Source of the DNA: Planctomycetota bacterium
GTDB taxonomy: Bacteria; Planctomycetota; PUPC01
Direction: 5' to 3'
DNA length: 15,997 bases
NCBI GenBank assembly: GCA_003559755.1
Contig: PWKM01000192.1
Coordinates: 1-15,997 of the forward strand
The notes under the pieces were generated by a model. That model was not told the origin of the DNA. It worked only from the letters and a program-made list of their open reading frames with translations, and ran no database searches. The translations under genes and the position numbers were made by a program. Positions 1-7,265 of this stretch are shown piece by piece; position 1 is the first letter of the stretch; each line of letters begins with the position of its first letter.

Positions 1-1
1 C

Positions 2-1363
2 ACCATCGCACTCGCCGAGACCAAAGGCGTGGATGAGGACCTGCTCTCCGACCTGGTCATCATTGTGCAGGATTCCACAGAATCGCGCGAGACTCGCAGT
101 GCCGCGGTCCGGGCAATCGCCGCTCGGAACTCGACGCTAACCACCCAGACGCTCATTCGGCTGGCCCGCACCGACGACCCCGAGCTGGCCCGTTTCGGGC
201 TGGAGGGCCTGGGGTTCTGCCGGCCCAAGCCCGATTCGACCGAGCACGAGGCGGCGCTGGATGCCCTGGTCGCCGCCCTGGAGAAAAAAGACCCCCTGGT
301 CAAATCCGCCGCCGCCCAGGCGCTGGGCCATTTCGGCGATCCGGAGGCGATCGCGCCGCTCGAGGAAGTCCTCATCGAGAAGGACGCCACCCTGCGCCGC
401 CGGGCCGTGTTCGCTCTCGCCCGGCTGGGCGCCGAGAGCGCCCGGGGACCGCTTGCCAGGATGCTCAACGACTTCTCCGTGCCCGCACGATGGGAAATCG
501 TCGATGTCATCGCCGACTGCTACGGCGAATCGATGCTCGACGAACTCGAGCGGGTGCTGCGAGACAGCGACCCGGAGGTACGCGACCACCTGGTCCGGGC
601 GCTGGGCCGGATCGAAGGCCAACGGGCTGCCGAACTGCTCCGAGAGATCGCGGTGGAAGACGACGACGATTTCGTCCGGGAGCAGGCCGAGGCCATCCTG
701 GACAAACGAAGCGACCGGCCGGCCGAACCCCGGGAGCCGGTCGGCGCTGCAGACCTGCCCCAACCGCCGGCCCCGCCCGAGTTCGAGTCGCCACAGCCAC
801 CGCCCCCGCCGGGCCGCGAAGAGCCAGCTCCGACATTTCAGCCGCATCGGACGGCGGGGGGCAGGCAGACCGTCCATCGCGATCAGCCGGCTCCCGGTCA
901 GCCCGTACATCCGGTCAACGGTGTCCGCCACACGGGCCGGCGTCCGCTCCGGCCGCTCTTTGGAGCCGGGCCCCAGCCGCGGCGGTCCCTGGCAAATGTG
1001 GTCGAGGTTGCCCTCGACGAGATGAACTGCTCCTGGTGGCGAAGCTCGGACGGATATGAGGTCAAGGTCGCTGTGCCCGACGGCGAGGTCGAGGTCACCA
1101 TCCTCGTCACCGAGGCGGACTTCGAGGGATCGCGAATCTATCGGTTCCTCATCGACTGCGGCCCCGCCGACCGGGGGGCATACGAGGCGGCCCTGCTGAA
1201 CAACCGGGACCTCGACTACGGCTCGCTGGCCGTCGAGGAGGACGAGAACGGGGACCTGTTCTTCGTGCTCACCGACACACTGCCCGCCACGGGGGCCACG
1301 GTAGACGGGATCCGAAAGTCGATCATGTCGCTCGTCTGCGCCGCCGGCGAACTCGGCAGTTGA
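2..1363 (+). CDS. HEAT-repeat protein with proline-rich linker and YbjN-like C-terminal domain (5' partial)
   Basis: The reading frame is open to the left edge of the window, so the N-terminus is probably missing. An in-frame GTG at 29 is the first possible start inside the window, but it has no visible ribosome site. Counting from that GTG (444 residues), residues about 1-225 are alpha-helical HEAT-like repeats, with repeated D-P-x-V/L-R/K...A-x-x-A-L-G units near 88-111, 119-146 and 181-204. Residues about 232-320 form a low-complexity proline-rich linker. Residues about 321-440 (NVVEVALDEMNCSWW through SIMSLVCAAGEL) look like the YbjN/type III chaperone-like fold, by the N-N-R-D-L-D-Y-G-S-L motif and the preceding beta strands. 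No catalytic residues are evident. HEAT repeats usually mediate protein-protein contact, so a scaffold or regulatory role is an inference. It is convergent with recO. The repeat call is firm and the YbjN call moderate. Confidence 0.75.
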   Translation, partial: TIALAETKGVDEDLLSDLVIIVQDSTESRETRSAAVRAIAARNSTLTTQTLIRLARTDDPELARFGLEGLGFCRPKPDSTEHEAALDALVAALEKKDPLVKSAAAQALGHFGDPEAIAPLEEVLIEKDATLRRRAVFALARLGAESARGPLARMLNDFSVPARWEIVDVIADCYGESMLDELERVLRDSDPEVRDHLVRALGRIEGQRAAELLREIAVEDDDDFVREQAEAILDKRSDRPAEPREPVGAADLPQPPAPPEFESPQPPPPPGREEPAPTFQPHRTAGGRQTVHRDQPAPGQPVHPVNGVRHTGRRPLRPLFGAGPQPRRSLANVVEVALDEMNCSWWRSSDGYEVKVAVPDGEVEVTILVTEADFEGSRIYRFLIDCGPADRGAYEAALLNNRDLDYGSLAVEEDENGDLFFVLTDTLPATGATVDGIRKSIMSLVCAAGELGS

Positions 1364-1387
1364 GCCGGCCCCTGCCCGGCGGCCGGC
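1364..1387 (+). terminator. GC-rich hairpin, possible terminator between convergent genes
   Basis: A perfect 7-bp inverted repeat, GCCGGCC (1364-1370) and GGCCGGC (1381-1387), with a 10-nt loop begins directly after the TGA of the HEAT-repeat gene. On the plus strand it is followed by a pyrimidine-rich CATTCTTCTCC stretch, which is not a true T-tract. It lies between the ends of two convergent genes and could stop transcription from either side. The minus-strand side has no T-run, so termination is better supported for the plus strand. Confidence 0.4.
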
Positions 1388-1405
1388 CATTCTTCTCCCC
1401 GTGCA

Positions 1406-2149
1406 TCAAAGGTGCTTCGCGGTTCGGAGCGGATAGCCCAGCACGTAGGATTCGTACCGGTCCAGGAAGCGCCGGACCTGTCGTTTGACGGCCGGTGCGA
1501 TGCGGACCCGGTCGAGGCGTGTCACCCGCCCTTCCGCCAGCCGGGCCAGGATACTCAGGGCTCCGGTCGGTATCCCCTCGAACAGGTCGCCGCCTTCCGA
1601 CGAACAATCCGGGCACACCACCCCGCCCAGCCCCGGCGAGAATGCGGCCGGCCCGCGTCCCGACTCGCCCCTGCAGGCGACGCAGCATTCGAGCTCGGGC
1701 AGAAAGCCGGTGAGAAGCAGCAGCCGGGCCTCGAAGGCGAGAAGGGTGACGGGGGGATCGACCCCGGCCTGCAGCCGGCGCATCAGGCCGAACAGTTCGT
1801 CGAACAGCTCGGGGTCGGGGTCCTCTTCTTCGGTCATCGCCCGGGCGAGTTCGGCGGCGTGACAGGCGGCGTAGTAGCGGGCGAGATCACCGCGGATGGC
1901 CGGGAAGGTCTCGAAGGCGCAGGCCTCGGCGAGGATATGCATCCGGTCGCGGTACCACCCGCTGGAGAAGACGATCTCACCGCAGGAGAACAGGTCCACC
2001 TGGCCGATCATCCGGCTGGACTTCCGCTTCACCCCCTTGGCCAGGGTGGACATGCGGCCGAACCGGCGGCTGAAAAACGAGAACACCCGGCTGGTCTCGC
2101 TGAAGTCGGTGGCCCGGATCAGGATGGCTTCTGTTTTTTCGTAGGGCAT
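1406..2149 (-). CDS. recO: DNA repair protein RecO
   Basis: This 247-residue protein has the length and layout of RecO, the mediator that helps load RecA onto SSB-coated single strands in the RecFOR pathway and anneals complementary strands. The N-terminus (about 1-80) matches the RecO OB-fold: KTEAILIRATDFSETSRV, then a LAKGVKR strand. The middle is helical. A zinc site is visible as C156-x2-C159 and C179-x2-C182, as in many bacterial RecO proteins. The ATG at 2149 lies 31 bp inside the end of the upstream methyltransferase gene and has no clear Shine-Dalgarno site, so translation is probably coupled to that gene. It is the last gene of the recD2-like/methyltransferase/recO run. Family identity is strong. 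The exact start is slightly less certain. Confidence 0.93.
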   Translation of the reverse strand: MPYEKTEAILIRATDFSETSRVFSFFSRRFGRMSTLAKGVKRKSSRMIGQVDLFSCGEIVFSSGWYRDRMHILAEACAFETFPAIRGDLARYYAACHAAELARAMTEEEDPDPELFDELFGLMRRLQAGVDPPVTLLAFEARLLLLTGFLPELECCVACRGESGRGPAAFSPGLGGVVCPDCSSEGGDLFEGIPTGALSILARLAEGRVTRLDRVRIAPAVKRQVRRFLDRYESYVLGYPLRTAKHL

Positions 2150-3930
2150 CGCAGCCAGTATTCGCCGCAGCGGGGAAAGTGTTCCTCGAGCAGTTCGAGC
2201 AGCTCGCGGTAGTCCAGAGACACCGGCTGGCCGGTCCGCACCAGCTCACCCGTCAGCCGCGCGTGGAGGTATCGAGCCGTACGCTCCTTGCACGGCGGGT
2301 CCGGCGCCTCGTCAAGAAGGCCTTCGAGAATGCGGACAGGGTCGGCGAAGGTGATCTGTCGCCCATTCACCGGAGCCGCCTTCCGGCAGTTGACCACCAC
2401 GTCGTAACCGACGGCCCCGTCCGAGCGCACTTGCTTGAACGTCTCGTGCGACTTGTCGAGAGTCTGAACCGCCTCGACCCGGAACCCGGCAGACTCGACG
2501 CCCCGGCGGATGACGTCCCACACGTCGGCCCGGGTGTTATGGAACACGAGCGTCATCCAGCGGCCGGGGCGGAGCACGCGGCGGGCCTCGGCGAACGCCG
2601 CCGCCATCAGCTCGCCGTAGTCGGGAACATCCTTCCCCTGGCTGCGGCTCACCACCGCCTCATCGCTCGGGTCCGTCCGCCAGCCGAGCCAGCTCTCCCA
2701 GAGCAGGTTGAGTTCGGAGTACATGATGTTGTGGCCGAACGGCGGGTCGGTGAACACATAATCGACCGAATTGTCGGGGATAGCCGACAGGTCGGTCGCA
2801 CTTTGCGTGGTGATGCACACGTCCTCGGCGGCCTTATCGCCGCGGTGGGGGCGAAGGTCTTCGGCGGCCCGGCAAAGGGCACTGATCCGGCGAGAGAACA
2901 TCTCGAGCACGTTGATCTCGGCGCTCAAACTGGGCAGATACATCGTGCCGATGATCGGGCCCGGAACCATCCTCCGGGTATGAAGGTACTTGATGAGCCG
3001 CGACGCGCGGACCATAATCGCGGTCACGGCGAACAGCGCCCGCGCCCGGAAGTCCGGGCGCTCGATCCGCATCGCAGCGTCCCAGAGCGCCGCAAGGGCG
3101 GCGCGATTGCGGCGGGTGAACAGGCCGTCCACGGTCCGGATGCCGCTGCGATGGACCCGGCTCAGTTCGTCGAGTCCCTCGGGGATCGGATCGGTCGGAT
3201 ACCAGAACCCGTCGTCCGCGATGTCCGGCACCGGGCCGGCAGGCGCTTCCGAAGCACCGCAGCTCCCCCGACAGAGCAGTTGTTCGAGCACCGGTTCCGA
3301 CCCGACGCGGTCCTTGAGCTTCTTGCGGAGCTCGGCCCGGCAGGCGGGACACCGATACTCCTGCTTCAGCCGGCCGTCGTCCTGCATCGCGGCGTCCCAC
3401 AACACATATTTGTGGTCGCATTCCGGGCACCGGAGCACGTCGCTCCACACCGCGTACTTGACCGTCGCCGGCCCGTCACAGCGGGGACAGACCGACCGGT
3501 ACATCGGTTCGAGAATGGGCCGGAGTTGTTTAAGGACAGAGGAAAGTGCCTTCCGCAGTTCACCGGGATCGACGGGCAGAGTCTGGTTGCAGGCGAGAAA
3601 GGTAGCGAACGGGGACAGGTCGTTCAGGATGGCCCGCCGGCCCAACCGCAGCGCCGCGACGCCGGTCATGCCGGAGCCGCAGAACGGGTCGAGCACCGTC
3701 TCGCCCCGGGCGGTGTAATGCTCGATGTAGGGGGCGATGGCCTCCGGAGGGACCTTGGTGTGGTACATGTGGGCGCGGTACGCGGGCGAGCCCTTGGTGC
3801 CCCGCACATCGCGGGCGAACGGGGCGGAAATGCGCTTCGCGGTGTGCGCACCGGCCGCGGCGAACGCCCCGAGGTGCTCGTTCTTTCCTGGGGCCCAGAT
3901 TGGACCCAGGTCGATGGATACCTCCGTCAC
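2119..3930 (-). CDS. DNA methyltransferase (N6-adenine/N4-cytosine type) with Zn-ribbon insertion
   Basis: This 603-residue protein is an S-adenosylmethionine-dependent amino-methyltransferase. Motif I, VLDPFCGSGMTG, is at about 79-90 and binds AdoMet. An acidic follow-on, NDLSPF, lies at 103-108. The catalytic motif IV is TDPPFG at 394-399, and an RVLRPGRW strand at about 451-458 resembles the N6_N4_Mtase domain. Between motifs I and IV lies a long insertion with CxxC pairs at C148/C151, C168/C171 and C194/C197, plus C220-x3-C224, indicating one or two zinc ribbons. This resembles the COG1743-like Zn-ribbon adenine methylases, although I do not recognise their DUF1156 N-terminus. The GTG start at 3930 overlaps the helicase stop by 4 bp (GTGA). 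A start at the Met of MYHTKVPP (residue 55) would keep the core. No restriction endonuclease or specificity subunit is in the window. Target base and sequence are unknown. An RNA substrate is a less likely alternative. Confidence 0.83.
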   Translation of the reverse strand: MTEVSIDLGPIWAPGKNEHLGAFAAAGAHTAKRISAPFARDVRGTKGSPAYRAHMYHTKVPPEAIAPYIEHYTARGETVLDPFCGSGMTGVAALRLGRRAILNDLSPFATFLACNQTLPVDPGELRKALSSVLKQLRPILEPMYRSVCPRCDGPATVKYAVWSDVLRCPECDHKYVLWDAAMQDDGRLKQEYRCPACRAELRKKLKDRVGSEPVLEQLLCRGSCGASEAPAGPVPDIADDGFWYPTDPIPEGLDELSRVHRSGIRTVDGLFTRRNRAALAALWDAAMRIERPDFRARALFAVTAIMVRASRLIKYLHTRRMVPGPIIGTMYLPSLSAEINVLEMFSRRISALCRAAEDLRPHRGDKAAEDVCITTQSATDLSAIPDNSVDYVFTDPPFGHNIMYSELNLLWESWLGWRTDPSDEAVVSRSQGKDVPDYGELMAAAFAEARRVLRPGRWMTLVFHNTRADVWDVIRRGVESAGFRVEAVQTLDKSHETFKQVRSDGAVGYDVVVNCRKAAPVNGRQITFADPVRILEGLLDEAPDPPCKERTARYLHARLTGELVRTGQPVSLDYRELLELLEEHFPRCGEYWLRCPTKKQKPS

Positions 3931-6167
3931 CGGTCGGCCAACCTTTCAGCCAGAGTCGTGTGCCTGCGCCCGATCCGGTCGTTGCTCACCGCCCGCCCGA
4001 GCGCCTTCCGGTCGCCGACGATGACCACCAGGCGGACGCCCCGTGTGACCGCGGTATAAAGCAGGTTCCGCTGAAGCATGACGTAGTGGTGCGAGGTGAG
4101 GGCGATGACCACCGCCGGATATTCGCTCCCCTGCGACTTGTGCACCGAGATCGCGTAGGCCGTCTGCAAGCTGTCCAACTCGTCGAAGGAATAGTCCACC
4201 GCCTGTTCCTCGAACCGCACCGTTATGGTTTCCTCGACGCGGTTGACGTCGATCACTCGCCCGATGTCGCCGTTGAAAACGTCCTTGTCGTAGTCGTTGC
4301 GAATCTGCATCACCTTATCGCCGGGAGCGTACTGGCGGCCGAACCGTTTGATCTCCGGATGGGCCTCGGGGTTGAGCGCCCGGCGCAGCTCGGTGTTGAA
4401 GTTGTCGACTCCCGCTGTGCCCCGGTACATCGGGGCCATCACCTGGATTTCACCCGCCGGGTCGAGCCCGAACCGGTTTGGGATGCGGTCGGTACACAGT
4501 TCGAGCACGGTGCCGAGCACGGCCTCCGGCTCGGTTCGCTCGATGAAGTAGAAGCCCTCGCGGTCGGCCCGCGGAGTGCTCTTCAATTCCGGCATTTTGC
4601 CGCGGTTGATGCGGTGTGCGTTTCGGATGATGGGGCTTTGCTTCGCCTGCCGGAAAATCTGTTCGAGCCGTTTGACCGGGAACGCCCCGGCCCGGATGAT
4701 ATCTCGCAGCACGTTGCCCGGGCCGACGGACGGGAGCTGATCGACATCGCCCACGAGGATGAGCACGGCGGTGCCTGGCACGGCGAGCAGCAGGTCTCGC
4801 ATCAGGGTGATGTCGATCATCGACGTCTCGTCGATGATTACCGCGTCGGCCTCCAGCGGTTCGTCCTGGTTCATCTGGAACTCGCCCGACCGCGGGTTCC
4901 ACTTCAGCATCCGGTGGATGGTCTGTGCCTTCGTGCCGGTGGTCTCTTCCAGCCGCCGGGCGGCCCGGCCGGTGGGGGCGGCGAGCAGCACCCGCAGCCC
5001 TTTGGCCCGGAGGATGGGGATGATGCAGTTGATGATCGTCGTTTTCCCCACGCCCGGCCCGCCGGTGATGACCGTGACCTTCTGGCTCAGAGCGGCCTTG
5101 ACGGCATCCCGCTGCGTCGGGTCCAGCTCGATGCGATTTCGCTTCTCGGCCCAGGCGACGGCGGTCTCCGCGTCGATGTCGGCGAGTTCCGATTCGGACG
5201 ATGCGATATGCCGGAGAAGCTGGGCGACGACGAACTCGGCCCGGTGCAGCCCGCTCAGATAGACCGGATCGTCCGGAAGCTCGCGGTCGACGGCGACTCG
5301 GCCTTCATTCTCCTCCTCGGCGATCGCCCGTTCGATCCGGTCTGGGGCGACGCCCAGCAGTTCCGACGCACGGCCAACCAGCCGGGCTTCGGGGAAACAG
5401 GTGTGCCCTGCCCCGGCGAGCTCCTCCAGGGTGTAAAGCACGCCCGCCCGGGCCCGCTCGATGGAATCGCGGTCGAACCCCATCTTTTCGGCGACCTTGT
5501 CGGCGGTTCGGAACCCGATCCCGCGAACCTCGGCCAGCCGGTATGGGTTCTGGTTGATCAGGTCGATTGCGCCCGCTCCGAACTGCCGATAGATGCGGGA
5601 GCTGTAGGCGGGGCTGATCCCCAGCCCCTGGAGGAAGATGAGCACGTCGCGGGCGGACTGGTGCCGGCTCCACGACACGGTGATCTTCCTGAGCCGGCCG
5701 CGCCCGATGCCGGGCACCTCGAGCAGCCGGTTCGGCTCGTGCTCGATAACGTCCAGCGTCTGTTCTCCGAACGCCTTGACGATGCGACGGGCGAATTCCG
5801 GGCCCACCCCGTCAATCAGATTCGACGCCAGGTAGCGCTCCAGGCCGTCAAGGGTGGGGGGCACTCGGCTGCTGAACGTATCGACGGCGAACTGGCGGCC
5901 GAACTTCTTGTGGTCCTGCCATCGGCCCTCGCAGATGACCGACTCCCCCTCGACGAGCTCGGGGAGCGTGCCGACCACCGTCACCTCGCCGGTCGCCCGT
6001 GAAGCGTCATCGGGGGCGATGACCGCGACGGTGTAGTTGTTCTCATCGTTGGTATAGATGATCCGTTCGACCGTGCCGCGGATGCTCTCGGTCGCGTCGG
6101 ATTTCCTGGCGGTCTCTTTCAACTCGTTTCCCTGATGGCCTCCGCCCGATTCTATTTCGCCCGGCAC
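3927..6167 (-). CDS. recD2: RecD2-type ATP-dependent 5'-3' DNA helicase
   Basis: This 746-residue protein has RecD2 (RecD-like, formerly YrrC) architecture and length. RecD2 is a superfamily 1B helicase that acts without RecBC. The N-terminal region (about 27-100) is beta-rich, then helix-hairpin-helix units appear near 119-141, 151-162 and 214-226 (VPGIGRGRL, VRGIGFRTA). The helicase core follows. Walker A is GGPGVGKTT at 369-377 with K375. Motif Ia is APTGRAARRL at 397-406. Walker B is IIDETSM at 444-450. Motif III is GDVDQLPSVGPG at 473-484. Motif V is YAISVHKSQGSEYP at 671-684, and motif VI is LLYTAVTRG at 702-710. The GTG at 6167 is the longest plausible start. The first 25 residues are unremarkable and no good ribosome site precedes it, so the true start could be a little downstream. 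It heads an operon with the methyltransferase (4-bp overlap) and recO. Family call is strong; a role in genome maintenance is inferred from family. Confidence 0.92.
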   Translation of the reverse strand: MPGEIESGGGHQGNELKETARKSDATESIRGTVERIIYTNDENNYTVAVIAPDDASRATGEVTVVGTLPELVEGESVICEGRWQDHKKFGRQFAVDTFSSRVPPTLDGLERYLASNLIDGVGPEFARRIVKAFGEQTLDVIEHEPNRLLEVPGIGRGRLRKITVSWSRHQSARDVLIFLQGLGISPAYSSRIYRQFGAGAIDLINQNPYRLAEVRGIGFRTADKVAEKMGFDRDSIERARAGVLYTLEELAGAGHTCFPEARLVGRASELLGVAPDRIERAIAEEENEGRVAVDRELPDDPVYLSGLHRAEFVVAQLLRHIASSESELADIDAETAVAWAEKRNRIELDPTQRDAVKAALSQKVTVITGGPGVGKTTIINCIIPILRAKGLRVLLAAPTGRAARRLEETTGTKAQTIHRMLKWNPRSGEFQMNQDEPLEADAVIIDETSMIDITLMRDLLLAVPGTAVLILVGDVDQLPSVGPGNVLRDIIRAGAFPVKRLEQIFRQAKQSPIIRNAHRINRGKMPELKSTPRADREGFYFIERTEPEAVLGTVLELCTDRIPNRFGLDPAGEIQVMAPMYRGTAGVDNFNTELRRALNPEAHPEIKRFGRQYAPGDKVMQIRNDYDKDVFNGDIGRVIDVNRVEETITVRFEEQAVDYSFDELDSLQTAYAISVHKSQGSEYPAVVIALTSHHYVMLQRNLLYTAVTRGVRLVVIVGDRKALGRAVSNDRIGRRHTTLAERLADR

Positions 6168-6184
6168 GACCCGTCAAGGAAGCG

Positions 6185-6204
6185 GCGATATCATAGATAT
6201 TCGC
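6185..6204. repeat. Imperfect inverted repeat over the recD2 promoter -10
   Basis: GCGATATC and GATATTCGC arms face each other across a short CATA centre, with one extra base in the right arm. The element covers the candidate TATGAT -10 of the minus-strand operon. Its size and position suit a dimeric repressor site, but it is short and imperfect, and no other copy was noticed in the window. Confidence 0.25.
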
Positions 6205-6218
6205 AACGGGCCGGTCTT
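6190..6218 (-). promoter_or_regulatory. Candidate sigma70-type promoter for the recD2-methyltransferase-recO operon
   Basis: On the minus strand a TATGAT box (6195-6190, 5 of 6 matches to the -10 consensus) lies 17 bp from AAGACC (6218-6213, only 3 of 6 to the -35). The implied start site is about 16 nt before the GTG at 6167, giving a very short leader. The -10 sits inside an imperfect inverted repeat at 6185-6204 that could be an operator. The AT-rich patch stands out locally, but the -35 is weak. Confidence 0.35.
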
Positions 6219-6313
6219 GCCGAAGTTGCCCGGAAACTGGGAGTTTGACAGCCGGCAGAACTCGATTTGTGGCCGATCAGTGCCTTATTGCTCGTTTCGT
6301 ATGCGTCGAAACA

Positions 6314-6342
6314 CTGGCGCGCCGAAGACAGGCGGGTATAAT
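6314..6342 (+). promoter_or_regulatory. Candidate sigma70-type promoter for the acetyltransferase operon
   Basis: A perfect TATAAT (6337-6342) lies 17 bp downstream of CTGGCG (6314-6319, 3 of 6 to the -35). Transcription would start near 6349, leaving a leader of about 47 nt that ends in a strong ribosome site. An isolated TTGACA at 6245-6250 has no -10 at a proper distance and does not seem to be part of this promoter. An exact -10 hexamer is uncommon by chance in such GC-rich DNA. Confidence 0.5.
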
Positions 6343-6383
6343 ACGCCGCAGATGTTTTCAGTTGACTCGTTTTTTTGGGTTGG

Positions 6384-6390
6384 AAAGGAG
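6384..6390 (+). promoter_or_regulatory. Shine-Dalgarno site fixing the acetyltransferase start
   Basis: AAAGGAG lies five bases before the ATG at 6396. This selects that ATG over the in-frame TTG at 6375, which would add seven residues partly encoded by the ribosome site itself. Confidence 0.75.
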
Positions 6391-6395
6391 CTTAC

Positions 6396-7265
6396 ATGGC
6401 AATCACGATGGAGATGATCAAGGACGGCCTCGGCGAACTCGGCCTCTCCGAGGGCGATGCGGTGCTGCTTCACAGCAGCTTGCGGGAGCTGGGGCCGGCC
6501 CGCGAACTGGTCAAGCTGCCCAACTGCGGGGCCGACCTGGTGATCGACGCGTTCCTGGAGACGGTGGGGCCCGATGGGCTGCTGGCCTTGCCCACGCTGA
6601 CCGCGACGTTCTCGCCGAACACACCGGACGGGCCGGTCCAGTATGCGTATGATCCCGACGAGACGCCCTCCCGGGTGGGCAGCATCACGAACATCTTCCT
6701 GGAACGGCCGGAACGGAAGCGGAGCATGCATCCGACCCACTCGCTGGCTGCGATCGGCGCCAGGGCCGAGGAATACGTGGCCGACCACGAGACCGAGAAG
6801 GGCAGCACGTTCCATCGCAACAGCCCCTACGGAAAGAACTTCGACTGGGACGCGTACATCTGCTTCTTCGGGACCGACAACCGGACCAACACCACCCTCC
6901 ACGTGGTCGAGGACTGGATGGACCTGCCTTACATGGCGACCACGAAGGCCATGGTCAAAGGCCCCGACGGCGAGCCGATGGAGGTCGAGGTGACCAAGAG
7001 CCCGAAGGGCTATCGCGACTTCTATAAACAGGACTCGCGAGCCGCCAGAGTTCTCGAAGAATCCGGCATCATGACCTGGACGAAGATCGGCCGCGCCGAC
7101 GTCGGCCTGATGACGTGCCGCGACTGTATGCAGCTTTTCTGGGATAAGATGCTCGAGGACCCCTGCCTGCTGATGGGCAACGAGGGCGAGAGCGAGTTCT
7201 GCGACCGGTGGGCCGAACCGACCATCGAGCACGTGAAATCGGGCGCGGTGGGAGAGCTGGCGTGA
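6396..7265 (+). CDS. AAC(3)-family (Antibiotic_NAT) N-acetyltransferase
   Basis: This 289-residue protein belongs to the family of aminoglycoside 3-N-acetyltransferases, which move an acetyl group from acetyl-CoA to an amine. Family signatures visible are LHSSLRELG (25-33) near the N-terminus, LPTLTATF (65-72), RSMHPTHSLAAIG (109-121), STFHRNSPYGK (137-147) and TTLHVVED (166-173), which carries the conserved His and acidic residues of the active site. Length is normal for the family. The start is fixed by a strong AAAGGAG. The stop overlaps the GTG start of the downstream epimerase gene by 4 bp, so the two are surely co-translated. Family members include resistance enzymes, but many environmental homologues act on other amines in biosynthesis. 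The neighbouring epimerase and sugar transferase suggest an amino-sugar or related substrate, which is an inference. Antibiotic resistance should not be assumed. Confidence 0.85.
   Translation: MAITMEMIKDGLGELGLSEGDAVLLHSSLRELGPARELVKLPNCGADLVIDAFLETVGPDGLLALPTLTATFSPNTPDGPVQYAYDPDETPSRVGSITNIFLERPERKRSMHPTHSLAAIGARAEEYVADHETEKGSTFHRNSPYGKNFDWDAYICFFGTDNRTNTTLHVVEDWMDLPYMATTKAMVKGPDGEPMEVEVTKSPKGYRDFYKQDSRAARVLEESGIMTWTKIGRADVGLMTCRDCMQLFWDKMLEDPCLLMGNEGESEFCDRWAEPTIEHVKSGAVGELA

Noticed and set aside
137..1390. A 417-codon minus-strand frame opposite the HEAT-repeat gene
   Set aside because: No domain is recognisable and the plus-strand frame shows clear repeats and a folded C-terminal domain.
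2179..4059. A 626-codon open frame on the plus strand opposite the methyltransferase gene
   Set aside because: Same GC-rich shadow effect; no motif, no ribosome site, and it crosses the junction of two well-supported genes.
3900..6002. A 700-codon open frame on the plus strand opposite the helicase gene
   Set aside because: It is fully antisense to a gene with all helicase motifs. Its translation is rich in Asp, Arg, Val, Gly and Pro without any recognisable domain, as expected from opposite-strand frames in GC-rich genes.
6245..6250. Perfect TTGACA as a -35 box for the acetyltransferase operon
   Set aside because: No acceptable -10 hexamer lies 15-19 bp downstream; the TATAAT at 6337 is far away and fits a different, weaker -35.
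6396..7265. Reading the AAC(3)-family gene as an antibiotic-resistance determinant
   Set aside because: Only family-level similarity is visible. There is no mobile element, and its coupled neighbours are sugar-modifying genes.
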